From positions 1-43,371 of the forward strand of contig CAJOIE010000015.1 of assembly GCA_905234605.1 (NCBI GenBank): a stretch of DNA of 43,371 nt, in the 5' to 3' direction. The notes under the pieces were generated by a model that saw only the letters and a program-made list of their open reading frames with translations, was not told the DNA's origin and did no database searches. A program made the position numbers and the translations under genes. Each line of letters opens with the position of its first letter. The stretch's first letter is position 1. This document shows, piece after piece, positions 32,430-40,669 of the stretch. Source of the stretch: an uncultured Bacteroidaceae bacterium (GTDB taxonomy: Bacteria > Bacteroidota > Bacteroidia > Bacteroidales > Bacteroidaceae).

Positions 32430-33197
32430 TCAAGCTTCTGTGAGTCGGCCCCATGCATCGAAGGCACGGCGGGCAGAGAGGAATAGTGCGAGCACGAGCG
32501 AGAGCATGGAGGCAGACATGGTGATGATGACTATCATCATCTGGTATTTCACGGCCACGTCGGCCGGTGAGCCGCCGAGTATCTGGCCTATCATGGTGCC
32601 TGGCAGTGCCACGATGCCCATCACGGCCATGTTGGCTATGCATGGTGTGAAGCTTTTCACCACGGCTTCGCTGAGGAAGGGTCGGCAGGCTTCGAAGTGG
32701 GTGGCTCCGTTGCCGAGCAGGTAGTAGTAGGTGGCTTGCTCACGGCGTATGCCGGCATAGAAGGTGCTGAGTGAGAGCACGTTGACGCCGAGCATGTTGC
32801 CCATGAGTATGCCCATGACGGGTATGAAGTAGCGTGCGGTGAAGGGGTTGTCTAAGCGCAGCACGAGGAGCAGGAAGAAGGCTCCCACGACCATGGCGGC
32901 TATCATGAAGCCGGCGAATGCGGGCACGGCCACTATGCTGCGTGGCAGGCTTGTGCGCTCTATGGTGGTGTGTGTGGCTATGGCTGCCATGACCACGACC
33001 CAGAGCATGTTGAGCCAGGGCAGGTCCCACTCGAAGAGGTAGCGCAGGTAGATGCTTATGAGTGTCAGCTGCACTATCATGCGTGCGGCGGCTATGAGTG
33101 TGGGGTGCACGAGGTTGGTGCGCAGCAGCCGCAGGAAGAAGAGTGGTATGAGCAGCAGGAGGAGCCCTGTGGCGAGGGAGGCGAGTGATAGGTCCAT
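32430..33197 (-). CDS. fetB: FetB/UPF0014-family ABC transporter permease
   Basis: 255 residues from ATG 33197. Seven or so hydrophobic segments with RMIVQLTLISIYLRYLF, the coupling-type loop GATHFEACRPFLSEAV, and GIVALPGTMIGQILGGSP, a strongly conserved UPF0014 motif. E. coli FetB pairs with the ATPase FetA and exports iron. Here the gene lies 1 nt after agmatine deiminase, and an ABC ATPase of FetA size is at 35340-35972 on the same strand, beyond aguA and aguB. The substrate may therefore be iron or something linked to polyamines. Confidence 0.9.
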   Translation of the reverse strand: MDLSLASLATGLLLLLIPLFFLRLLRTNLVHPTLIAAARMIVQLTLISIYLRYLFEWDLPWLNMLWVVVMAAIATHTTIERTSLPRSIVAVPAFAGFMIAAMVVGAFFLLLVLRLDNPFTARYFIPVMGILMGNMLGVNVLSLSTFYAGIRREQATYYYLLGNGATHFEACRPFLSEAVVKSFTPCIANMAVMGIVALPGTMIGQILGGSPADVAVKYQMMIVIITMSASMLSLVLALFLSARRAFDAWGRLTEA

Positions 33198-33198
33198 G

Positions 33199-34326
33199 TC
33201 ACATGACGTGTGTTGGGTACTGCATTGTTGAGCAGTGGAGTGAGCCGTGCTGGCGTATGAGCACACGGCAGTCCACGGGCACTATGTCGCGGCGTGGGAA
33301 TGCGTGCTGTAGTGCCTGGCGTGCGGCCTCGTCGTTGGCTGGCTGGCGGTATGTGGGCATGAGCACGGCGTTGTTGAGCACGAGGAAGTTGGCGTATGTG
33401 GCTGGCAGGCGGTGGCCGTCGTCGGGGTCGCAGATGGCGTCGGGCATGGGCAGCGGCACGAGGTGGTAGGGCTCGCCGGTCGTGGTGCGCAGTGCGTGCA
33501 GCTCCTGTTCCATGGCCTGGAGCTCGGCGTAGTGCTCGTCGGCGGTGTCGGTGCAGCGCACGTAGGCTATGGTGTCGGCGGTGCAGAAGCGTGCCAGCGT
33601 GTCGATGTGGCTGTCGGTGTCGTCGCCGGCCAGACGGCCGTGGTGCAGCCATAGCACGCGTCGTGCGTGGAAGTAGCGCAGCAGGCGTGCCTCAATCTCT
33701 TGCTGTGTGAGCATGGGGTTGCGGTTGGGCGAGAGCAGGCAGGCGGTGGTGGTGAGCAGTGTGCCGCATCCGTCGCTCTCTATGCTGCCGCCCTCGAGGG
33801 TGAAGTCGAGGTGTGCCTCATAGGAGGCTTTGAGGCAGTGTCGCAGGTGGCGGCCTATCTGGTTGTCGGCGGCAGCGGCAAACTTGAGGCCCCATCCGTC
33901 GAAGCGGAAGTCGAGCAGTCGCGGCCCGTGGGGTGTCACGAGCGTGAGCGGGGCGTGGTCGCGTGCCCAGGTGTCGTCGGTGGGGCACTCGCAGTAGCTG
34001 ACATGTGCCAGCAGCCGCTGTGGCAGCCGCTCGTGCAGCAGGGCCTTGACGCGTGTGGGCTCGGGTGTCACGATGAGCACCCGCTCGCCGTGGGTGAGCA
34101 CTTCGAGGGCTATGCCGACGAAGCAGTTGTCCACCTCGTGCAGCAGCGGAGCCCAGTCGGTGCCGGCGTGCGGCCATGTGAGCTGTATGCCGCTCTGGGG
34201 GTGCCATTCGGCAGGGAAGAAGGTGTCGCGCAGTGCCTGCGGTGTCTCGACGGGAGCGGCACTCATCTGGAGGTGCAGCGTGAGGTCGCTGACGGTGGGT
34301 GTGGTGGGTGTGTAGTGGATGGCCAT
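33199..34326 (-). CDS. aguA: Agmatine deiminase
   Basis: 375 residues; ATG 34326 directly follows the aguB stop (TGA-ATG). It converts agmatine to N-carbamoylputrescine and ammonia. Guanidine-group-modifying fold: TWPHAGTDW near the N-terminus, DDTWARDHAPLTL, and GGSIESDG, with DDTDSHIDTLARF carrying catalytic Asp/His. The catalytic Cys is in HGSLHCSTMQ near the C-terminus. An in-frame ATG 20 codons later (34266) could be an alternative start. Coupled to aguB upstream. Confidence 0.95.
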   Translation of the reverse strand: MAIHYTPTTPTVSDLTLHLQMSAAPVETPQALRDTFFPAEWHPQSGIQLTWPHAGTDWAPLLHEVDNCFVGIALEVLTHGERVLIVTPEPTRVKALLHERLPQRLLAHVSYCECPTDDTWARDHAPLTLVTPHGPRLLDFRFDGWGLKFAAAADNQIGRHLRHCLKASYEAHLDFTLEGGSIESDGCGTLLTTTACLLSPNRNPMLTQQEIEARLLRYFHARRVLWLHHGRLAGDDTDSHIDTLARFCTADTIAYVRCTDTADEHYAELQAMEQELHALRTTTGEPYHLVPLPMPDAICDPDDGHRLPATYANFLVLNNAVLMPTYRQPANDEAARQALQHAFPRRDIVPVDCRVLIRQHGSLHCSTMQYPTHVM

Positions 34327-35202
34327 TCAGTCGCGGTAGCGAAGGGTGATGTCGTGGTATGCGTCTATGCGGCGGTCGCGCAGGAATGGCCACCAGCGGC
34401 GCACATGCTCTGAGCGTGCCGTGTCGATGTCGGCGATGAGTGTCTGCTCGCCGGTCTGTGATGCCACGGCAATGAGCTCGCCCTGCGGGCCTGCCACGAA
34501 GCTGGTGCCCCAGAAGCTGATGCCGCGTGTCTGCCCCGACGGGTCGTCCTCGTGGCCCACGCGGTTGGCTGCCACCACATAGAGGCCGTTGGCCACGGCG
34601 TGGCCGCGCTGCACTGTCTGCCAGGCTTCGCGCTGGCGTGCCTGCTCCTCGGGTGTGTCGGTGCTCTCATAGCCTATGGCGGTGGGATAGACGAGCATGT
34701 CGGCACCGGCCAGGGCCATGAGGCGTGCGCCTTCGGGGTACCACTGGTCCCAGCACACCATGACGCCGATGCGTCCCACGCTGGTGTCTATTGGGCGGAA
34801 GTCGGAGTCGCCTGGTGTGAAGTAGAACTTCTCGTAGTAGGCAGGGTCGTCGGGGATGTGCATCTTGCGGTGTGTGCCGGCGATGCTGCCGTCGGTGTCG
34901 AGCACCACGGCGGTGTTGTGGTAGAGTCCTGCGGCACGACGCTCGAAGAGGCTGCACACGATCACCACTCCCAGCTCGCGTGCCAGACGTCCGTAGTGGT
35001 CGGTGGATGGGCCTGGAACGGGCTCGGCCAGGCGGAAGTTGTCCACGTCCTCGGTCTGGCAGAAATAGAGGCTCTCGTGCAGCTCTTGCAGCACCACGAG
35101 TTGTGCGCCTTGTGCGGCAGCCTGACGGATGGACTGTGTCAGCTTGGCGCGGTTGGCTGCGGCATCGGCACTGCATGCCTGCTGTATGACGGCTATTCGC
35201 AT
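34327..35202 (-). CDS. aguB: N-carbamoylputrescine amidase
   Basis: 291 residues from ATG 35202 (MRIAVIQQA). Nitrilase-superfamily amidase that splits N-carbamoylputrescine into putrescine, CO2 and ammonia. The catalytic triad is visible: Glu in LVVLQELHES, Lys in THRKMHIPDD and Cys in VMVCWDQWYPE. The C-terminal half carries AANRVGHEDD and FWGTSFV, matching plant and bacterial AguB. It is followed without gap by aguA. The 137 nt upstream (35203-35339) hold a GCCGCAAGCGGC hairpin but no clear promoter. Confidence 0.95.
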   Translation of the reverse strand: MRIAVIQQACSADAAANRAKLTQSIRQAAAQGAQLVVLQELHESLYFCQTEDVDNFRLAEPVPGPSTDHYGRLARELGVVIVCSLFERRAAGLYHNTAVVLDTDGSIAGTHRKMHIPDDPAYYEKFYFTPGDSDFRPIDTSVGRIGVMVCWDQWYPEGARLMALAGADMLVYPTAIGYESTDTPEEQARQREAWQTVQRGHAVANGLYVVAANRVGHEDDPSGQTRGISFWGTSFVAGPQGELIAVASQTGEQTLIADIDTARSEHVRRWWPFLRDRRIDAYHDITLRYRD

Positions 35203-35339
35203 GATAGACGGTTGTTTCGTTGGATATTTGGGGAACTCGCTCTTTGCGCTTGTCTGGTGCGCAGCATGCAACAGGCATTATGTCGATGCCGCTTGCGGCT
35301 GCTATGGCAAGGGGCGTGCCTTAATGGGCTATGCAGGTG

Positions 35340-35972
35340 CTATCGCAGGTTTACCACGCTGTGGCAGTGTTGCAGCAGGGCCTGGTCGTGCGACACGATG
35401 ATGGCGGCACGCTCTTCCTGGCGGCAGTAGCTGGCGATGGCTGCGGCCACGCGCTCGCGGCTCTCGGCATCCAGGGCCGAGGTGGGCTCGTCGAGCAGCA
35501 GCAGAGGCTTGCCCATGGCGAGGGCGGCAGCGAGCAGCAGACGCTGGCGCTGTCCGCCAGAGAGCTTGGCTGTGTCGAGGTCGAGGAGCGATGGCTCCAG
35601 GCCGAGGGCTTCCATCTGTCGGTCGAGAGCCTCGTGCGATGCTTGCTGGAGATTGGCTTCGAGCGTGTGTGTCAGCTGCACCATGTCGCGCCCTGTGGCG
35701 GCCACGGGCATGAGCTCTTGTGGCACGTAGGCTGTGAGGCGGCGCAGGCGTGGTGCCGTTTGTGGCGTGAGTTCGGTGCCGCAGATGCTGATGCTGCCGC
35801 TCTGCGTGGGCACGAAGCCCAGCACGGCGCGCAGCAGTGATGTCTTGCCGCATCCGCTTTCGCCGCTGACACCTGCCACATGGCCGCGGCCTATGCTGAG
35901 GTCAAGGCCGCGCAGCAGTTGCTTGCCGCCGAGGCGGAGGTGCAGATGGCGGATGGTGAGCAGCTCCGGCAT
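35340..35972 (-). CDS. ABC transporter ATP-binding protein, FetA-like
   Basis: 210 residues. Its ATG at 35972 shares a base with the pheS stop (TGATG). Complete ATPase: Walker A GESGCGKTS near residue 38, Q-loop YVPQELMP, signature LSGGQRQR, Walker B LLLLDEPTSALD and switch IIVSHDQ. Short length and the lack of extra domains match FetA (YbbL), the partner of FetB/UPF0014 permeases. The only UPF0014 permease nearby is at 32430-33197. Pairing across aguA-aguB is an inference. Confidence 0.85.
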   Translation of the reverse strand: MPELLTIRHLHLRLGGKQLLRGLDLSIGRGHVAGVSGESGCGKTSLLRAVLGFVPTQSGSISICGTELTPQTAPRLRRLTAYVPQELMPVAATGRDMVQLTHTLEANLQQASHEALDRQMEALGLEPSLLDLDTAKLSGGQRQRLLLAAALAMGKPLLLLDEPTSALDAESRERVAAAIASYCRQEERAAIIVSHDQALLQHCHSVVNLR

Positions 35973-36991
35973 CAGTGGGCGGCTGTGAACTCTTCGAGGA
36001 AGCGCACGTCGTTCTCGGAGAACATGCGCAGGTCCTTGACCTGATACTTCAGGTTGGTGATGCGCTCCACGCCCATGCCGAAGGCATAGCCGCGGTACAC
36101 GCTGCTGTCGATGCCGTTGGCCTCGAGCACGGCGGGGTCCACCATGCCGCAGCCCAGTATCTCCACCCATCCGGTGTGCTTGCAGAAGGAGCAGCCTGTG
36201 CCGCCGCATATATTGCACGAGATGTCCATCTCGGCACTGGGCTCGGTGAAGGGGAAGTAGCTGGGGCGAAGACGTATGCGGGTGTCCTTGCCGAACATCT
36301 CCTGGGCGAAGAGCAGCAGCACCTGCTTGAGGTCCTTGAAGCTCACGTCGCGGTCCACATAGAGGCCTTCCACCTGATGGAAGAAGCAGTGTGCGCGGGC
36401 CGAGATGGCCTCGTTGCGGTATACGCGTCCGGGGCAGATGACACGTATGGGCGGCTGCTGGCGCTCCATGGTGCGGGCCTGCACGGACGAGGTGTGTGAG
36501 CGCAGTATGATGTCGGGGTGTGCCTCGACGAAGAATGTGTCCTGCATGTCGCGTGCAGGATGGTCGTCGGCAAAGTTCATCGACGAGTACACGTGCCAGT
36601 CGTCCTCCACCTCGGGGCCTTCGGCCAGCGTGAAGCCCAGCCGCGAGAAGATGTCCACTATCTCGTTGCGCACAATGGTGAGCGGGTGGCGTGTGCCGAG
36701 GGCTATGGGGTAGGGCGTGCGTGTCAGGTCGACGTCGTCGGCGGCTGTCTCCTTGGTGGCCACGGCGTCGCGCAGTTCGGCTATGCGCTCCGTGGCGCGA
36801 GTCTTGAGCTCGTTGATGCGCATGCCTATCTCCTTCTTCATCTCGGCGGGAACGGTGCGGAAGTCGGCCATGAGCTGGTTCACTTCGCCTTTCTTGCTGA
36901 GGTATCTGATGCGCAGGGCTTCCACATCGTCGGCCGATGCGGCCGTGAGGCTGTTCACCTCGTTGAGCAGTTGCTGTATCTTGTCGAGCAT
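35972..36991 (-). CDS. pheS: Phenylalanyl-tRNA synthetase, alpha subunit
   Basis: 339 residues from ATG 36991 (MLDKIQQLLNEVNSLTA). The N-terminal coiled coil (1-90) binds tRNA-Phe. The catalytic core has HPLTIVRNEI, GPEVEDDWHV, motif 2 GRVYRNEAIS and motif 3 YAFGMGVERI. Class II aminoacylation of tRNA-Phe with PheT, which is not in this window. Promoter box at 37035-37042. Its stop overlaps the start of the ABC ATPase gene. Confidence 0.96.
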   Translation of the reverse strand: MLDKIQQLLNEVNSLTAASADDVEALRIRYLSKKGEVNQLMADFRTVPAEMKKEIGMRINELKTRATERIAELRDAVATKETAADDVDLTRTPYPIALGTRHPLTIVRNEIVDIFSRLGFTLAEGPEVEDDWHVYSSMNFADDHPARDMQDTFFVEAHPDIILRSHTSSVQARTMERQQPPIRVICPGRVYRNEAISARAHCFFHQVEGLYVDRDVSFKDLKQVLLLFAQEMFGKDTRIRLRPSYFPFTEPSAEMDISCNICGGTGCSFCKHTGWVEILGCGMVDPAVLEANGIDSSVYRGYAFGMGVERITNLKYQVKDLRMFSENDVRFLEEFTAAH

Positions 36992-37034
36992 GGTAGGGTT
37001 GTGGGTATGTTGATACGTGTCAATTAATGCGGCA

Positions 37035-37042
37035 CAAAGGTA
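37035..37042 (-). promoter_or_regulatory. -7 box of pheS
   Basis: Minus-strand TACCTTTG matches TAnnTTTG, 43 nt before the pheS ATG and divergent from the box at 37085. Confidence 0.6.
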
Positions 37043-37084
37043 GTAATTATCGGGCAACGATGTCGCGAGGGCCTCATAAAAGCA

Positions 37085-37092
37085 TACTTTTG
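37085..37092 (+). promoter_or_regulatory. -7 box of the DUF4348 lipoprotein/murB operon
   Basis: TACTTTTG matches TAnnTTTG, 47 nt before the ATG at 37140. Confidence 0.6.
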
Positions 37093-37139
37093 CATGCTCT
37101 TAGCAGCAAAACTGTCTTCACAACGCCTCACACACTTTT

Positions 37140-38057
37140 ATGTCAAGCATGGGCTTGCAGCCGGCCATCAGCCGTTTCAGCGCGTCGTCGCTGGTGCTTT
37201 CCGTTCTCGTTACCCTTCTCTTCGGCTTAGCCTCGTGTGGCGGGCGCAGCTCAAGCCTTGGCGATGTCGTGGCAGCTGCCGACAGCCTGTGGGATGTCTT
37301 CGACGACGAGCCCGACACACAGCTGCTCGCAACCGGCATGACGGCCAGCCCCGAGGCGGAGGAGGATGCCTGCGACGATGGCAGCATCGACGAGCTCTTC
37401 GACGACTTTGCCTTTGCCTTCGATGCCAGCGAGCGGCTGCAACGGTGCCGCGTGGTGTTCCCCATCACCGTGACCACCGACACCTCCGTCGTCACCTACG
37501 ACAGCCGCCAGTGGCATCATCCCACGCTCTTCCTCGGGCTCGACTACTGCACCGTGCTGTGGAACACCGAGGCCGAGATGCAGAGCTACGACGACGTGAA
37601 CAGCCGCTATGCGGCTATCGAACACATATCGCTGCTGCGGCGCACCATCACGGCCTATGCCTTTGAGCGCGACAGCATCACCGACCGCTGGATGCTCACG
37701 GCACAGACCGAGACGGGCTTCGACCACTCCGAGCTGGCCTCGTTCCTCGACTTCTACCGCCGCTGGGCTGCCGACAGCGTCTATCAGTGCCGCCATCTGG
37801 CCCACACGCTGCGCTACACCATGGCCGACGAGAACACCGAGGAAGGCTCCATTGAGGGCTTCATAGCTGCCGAGCAGTGGCCCGAGTTCGCGCCCGAGGT
37901 GCCTGCCGACATGCTTGTCAACGTGCGCTACGGCCAGACCTACCACGACCCCGCCCAGATAGTGATGCAGGTGCGGGGGCTGAGCAACAGCATGCAGAAC
38001 CTGCTCACCTTCCGCCGCGATGGCCTGACCTGGCGCCTCACGGCCTTCTCCAACTGA
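37140..38057 (+). CDS. DUF4348-type lipoprotein
   Basis: 305 residues (ATG 37140; an alternative at 37149). A hydrophobic segment ends in LLFGLASC, a lipobox near Cys33. An acidic linker (EAEEDACDDGS) follows. The globular domain from about residue 80 has DELFDDFAFAFDASERLQRCRVVFPI, split: DELFDDFAFAF and RVVFPITVT, typical of DUF4348 as I recall it. The fold is probably NTF2-like and the function is unknown. murB follows 5 nt later. Confidence 0.8.
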   Translation: MSSMGLQPAISRFSASSLVLSVLVTLLFGLASCGGRSSSLGDVVAAADSLWDVFDDEPDTQLLATGMTASPEAEEDACDDGSIDELFDDFAFAFDASERLQRCRVVFPITVTTDTSVVTYDSRQWHHPTLFLGLDYCTVLWNTEAEMQSYDDVNSRYAAIEHISLLRRTITAYAFERDSITDRWMLTAQTETGFDHSELASFLDFYRRWAADSVYQCRHLAHTLRYTMADENTEEGSIEGFIAAEQWPEFAPEVPADMLVNVRYGQTYHDPAQIVMQVRGLSNSMQNLLTFRRDGLTWRLTAFSN

Positions 38058-38062
38058 AGCCT

Positions 38063-39082
38063 ATGATAGCCAACACCTTCGGCCTCGCCGCCACGGCCGA
38101 CCACTACTTTGAGTATGCCACCGTCGGTGCGCTGCAGCAGTTCATAGCCCGCCGTCGCGCCGAGGGCAAGCGCACGCCACTCTTCCACATGGGCGGCGGC
38201 AGCAACCTCCTCTTTGCGGGCCACTACGCAGGCACCGTGCTGCACTCGCGCATTGCCGGCATCACCGTGACGGCCGAGGAGGGCGACGATGTCTACGTGC
38301 GTGTCGGGGCCGGAGTGGAGTGGGACGCCTGGGTGCAGTATGCCATCGACAGCCGCTGGCATGGCCTTGAGAACCTCTCTGCCATACCCGGCGAGGTGGG
38401 CGCCTCGGCCGTGCAGAACATAGGTGCCTACGGCGTGGAAGCCTGCGACGCTATAATATACGTGGACACCGTCGACCTGCACACCGGCGAGGTGCGCCAC
38501 TTCACCGCCGCCGAGTGTCGCTACGCCTACCGCGACAGCATCTTCAAGCAGGAGCTGCGGGGCCGCTATGCCGTGACACACGTCCACTTCCGTCTCTCCC
38601 ACAGCTTCCGCCCGCAACTCAGCTACGGCGGCCTGCGCGCTGCCCTGCAGGAGCGCGGCCTCGACGAGGTGAACCTGCGCCCCTCCGAGCTACGCCACAC
38701 CATCATGGGCCTGCGTGCCGCCAAGCTGCCTGACCCTCGCGTGCTCGGCAACGCCGGCAGCTTTTTCAAGAACCCCGTAGTCGACCGTCAGCAGATAGAC
38801 CACATCAGGAGCAAGGCCGGCCAGGAGCCACCATGCTACGATGTCGACGCTGCCCATGTCAAGGTGCCCGCCGCATGGCTCATTGAACAATGCGGCTGGA
38901 AGGGGCGTGCGCTCGGCCCTGCTGCCGTCTACGACCGTCAGGCTCTCGTACTGATCAACCTCGGCCATGCCACAGGCTCCGACATTCTCCGCCTCTGCCG
39001 CGCCATACAGGCCGACGTCAGGAGTCGCTTCGGCATCGCCATCGAGCCCGAAGTGAACATCGTGGGTGAGGAGCAGGGCTGA
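38063..39082 (+). CDS. murB: UDP-N-acetylenolpyruvoylglucosamine reductase
   Basis: 339 residues from ATG 38063. FAD-dependent reduction of UDP-GlcNAc-enolpyruvate to UDP-MurNAc in peptidoglycan synthesis. HMGGGSNLLF and IPGEVGASAVQNIGAYG bind FAD, NAGSFFKNPV holds the catalytic Ser, and the C-terminal EPEVNIVG the Glu. Type I MurB length. A longer frame upstream overlaps the lipoprotein gene and is rejected. Confidence 0.96.
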   Translation: MIANTFGLAATADHYFEYATVGALQQFIARRRAEGKRTPLFHMGGGSNLLFAGHYAGTVLHSRIAGITVTAEEGDDVYVRVGAGVEWDAWVQYAIDSRWHGLENLSAIPGEVGASAVQNIGAYGVEACDAIIYVDTVDLHTGEVRHFTAAECRYAYRDSIFKQELRGRYAVTHVHFRLSHSFRPQLSYGGLRAALQERGLDEVNLRPSELRHTIMGLRAAKLPDPRVLGNAGSFFKNPVVDRQQIDHIRSKAGQEPPCYDVDAAHVKVPAAWLIEQCGWKGRALGPAAVYDRQALVLINLGHATGSDILRLCRAIQADVRSRFGIAIEPEVNIVGEEQG

Positions 39083-39098
39083 CGGTTCAGTCTTCTCC

Positions 39099-39199
39099 CT
39101 GCATGGTGATGCGCATGAACCATGCATGCCTGTGCATATCACTGTGCATGGTGGCCGACATGACTGTGCATGGTGCCGTGTGCGGCATTGTGCAGGCTG
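39099..39199. repeat. 22-nt-period array between convergent genes
   Basis: Cores at 39099 (CTGCATGGTG), 39122 (ATGCATGCCT, weak), 39144 and 39166 (both GTGCATGGTG) and 39190 (GTGCAGGCTG), spaced 23, 22, 22 and 24 nt. It fills the space between murB and the fusion kinase gene. GCATGG/CCATGC pairs inside it could also form a weak hairpin. Confidence 0.7.
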
Positions 39200-39211
39200 T
39201 GTCGCGCCGTG

Positions 39212-40588
39212 CTACCTGTTCAGGCTGAAGTCGATGCGCAGGCCTCCTGAAGGCACGAGTGATGCGGCTATGGTGCCGCCGTGGAGGAGGACGGCGTTTT
39301 TCACTATGGCCAGCCCGAGGCCTGTGCCTCCCTGCTGTCGGCTGCGTCCTTTGTCGGTGCGGTAGAAGCGCTCAAAGAGCCGTGGCAGATGCTCGGGAGC
39401 CACGCCGATGCCGTTGTCGGTCACGGCGAAGTGCCAGCGGCTGCCTTTGCGGCGTGCCGTGAGGCGCACGGTGGTGTGTGTGCCGGCATAGGCGATGGCA
39501 TTGTCGAGGAGGTTGCGGAAAATGCTGTATACGAGGTCGGGGTTGGCGTGCAGGCTGATGTCGTGCGGCAGGCAGTTGTGGATGTGCATCTGCCGTGTTT
39601 CGGCGGCCGGAGTGACGTCGGTCACGATGGCAGCCACCATCTCTGCCACGTCGATGCGTTCACGCTGTATGGGCTGTGCGGCGGCGTAGTCCATGCGGTT
39701 GAGCATGGCAATGTCGCGCAGCAGGGCCGCGAGGCGCTGTGTCTGTGCGTATATGCGTTGCATGAAGTGGCGTTTCTGCTCCTCGCTGAGGGTTGGCGTG
39801 GCGAGCAGCGTGTCGGCAAAGCCCATGATGCTTGCCACGGGTGTCTTGAACTCGTGGGCTATGTTCTGTGTCAGCTCGCGGCGCATGATGTTCTCCTTGG
39901 CGGCCTGCTCGCGGCTGATGCGCTGGTCCATGCGGCGGGCATAGCGGTGCAGCAGCATGCCCACGGCGGCCATCACTATGACGGAGAAGGCCAGCAGATA
40001 CCAGTCGCTGCGCTCGCTGAGCGGGTGGAGCACGTTGCGGTCGTAGTCTTCGAAGACGAGGAACACCACGGCATAGACGGCGAAGATGGCCATGTCGATG
40101 CCTGTCTGCCGCAGTGTGCCCAGACCGAGGAATAGGAAGGCCATGCCGAAGAGGAAGAGACCCTGCGTCTCGTGGCGCTTGCGGTAGATGAGCACCATGG
40201 CTGCTATGAATGCCGGCCACACCAGGTTGGTGATGTTGAAGGCGAAGCCTGCCGACATCACCCATGCCGTCAGCGTCGTGCCTATGTTGGCACCCATGAT
40301 CACCGATATGGCCTGTGCCAGGGTGAGCAGGCCGGCGTTGACAAACGACACGGTCATCACCGTGGTGGCTGTGGACGACTGCACGGATGCTGTCACCACA
40401 ATGCCTGTGAGCATGCCCGTGAAGCGGTTGGTGGTCATGCGCCCCAGCAGGTGGCGCAGTCCTGGGCCGGCCATCTGCTGGAGCGTGTCGCTCATCAGCT
40501 TCATGCCATAGACGAGCAGGGCCAGCGAGCCCAGCATGCGGCACACGAGGGTGAGGGTGGACGGTGAGGTGGCGATGTCTGATTCCAT
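39212..40588 (-). CDS. Na/Pi-cotransporter half fused to a histidine kinase
   Basis: 458 residues from ATG 40588 (an in-frame ATG at 40630 is possible). Residues 15-165 match the first half of Na/Pi cotransporters: YGMKLMSDTLQQMAG, VQSSTATTVMTVSFVNAG (QSST at 70-73) and IMGANIGTT (100-105). The second QSSSA repeat and PhoU-like tail of a full transporter are absent. Two further TM segments follow (about 167-182 and 196-214), then a complete kinase: H-box NIAHEFKTP with His245, N-box NLLDNAIAY, G1 DNGIGV and G2 GTGLGLAI. The half transporter could serve as a phosphate or ion sensor. No response regulator is adjacent. A fusion by deletion of neighbouring genes, or an assembly error, should be considered. 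Confidence 0.85.
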   Translation of the reverse strand: MESDIATSPSTLTLVCRMLGSLALLVYGMKLMSDTLQQMAGPGLRHLLGRMTTNRFTGMLTGIVVTASVQSSTATTVMTVSFVNAGLLTLAQAISVIMGANIGTTLTAWVMSAGFAFNITNLVWPAFIAAMVLIYRKRHETQGLFLFGMAFLFLGLGTLRQTGIDMAIFAVYAVVFLVFEDYDRNVLHPLSERSDWYLLAFSVIVMAAVGMLLHRYARRMDQRISREQAAKENIMRRELTQNIAHEFKTPVASIMGFADTLLATPTLSEEQKRHFMQRIYAQTQRLAALLRDIAMLNRMDYAAAQPIQRERIDVAEMVAAIVTDVTPAAETRQMHIHNCLPHDISLHANPDLVYSIFRNLLDNAIAYAGTHTTVRLTARRKGSRWHFAVTDNGIGVAPEHLPRLFERFYRTDKGRSRQQGGTGLGLAIVKNAVLLHGGTIAASLVPSGGLRIDFSLNR

Positions 40589-40616
40589 GGATGTGCAGGT
40601 TTGCTGTTGCAGCCTG

Positions 40617-40624
40617 CAAAGTAA
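40617..40624 (-). promoter_or_regulatory. Near-consensus -7 box of the fusion gene
   Basis: Minus-strand TTACTTTG, one mismatch to TAnnTTTG, 29 nt before the ATG at 40588. Confidence 0.35.
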
Positions 40625-40669
40625 GCCCATCGCCCTGTTTGCCGCCGTGCCCGCCCTGTTACGATGTTG

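Noticed and set aside
35203..35339. GCCGCAAGCGGC hairpin between aguB and the ABC ATPase as terminator
   Set aside because: The stem is short and no T-run follows on either strand.
12856..39199. The 22-nt arrays as CRISPR arrays
   Set aside because: The conserved part is only 10 nt, spacers are 12 nt and similar in composition, and no cas gene is in the window.
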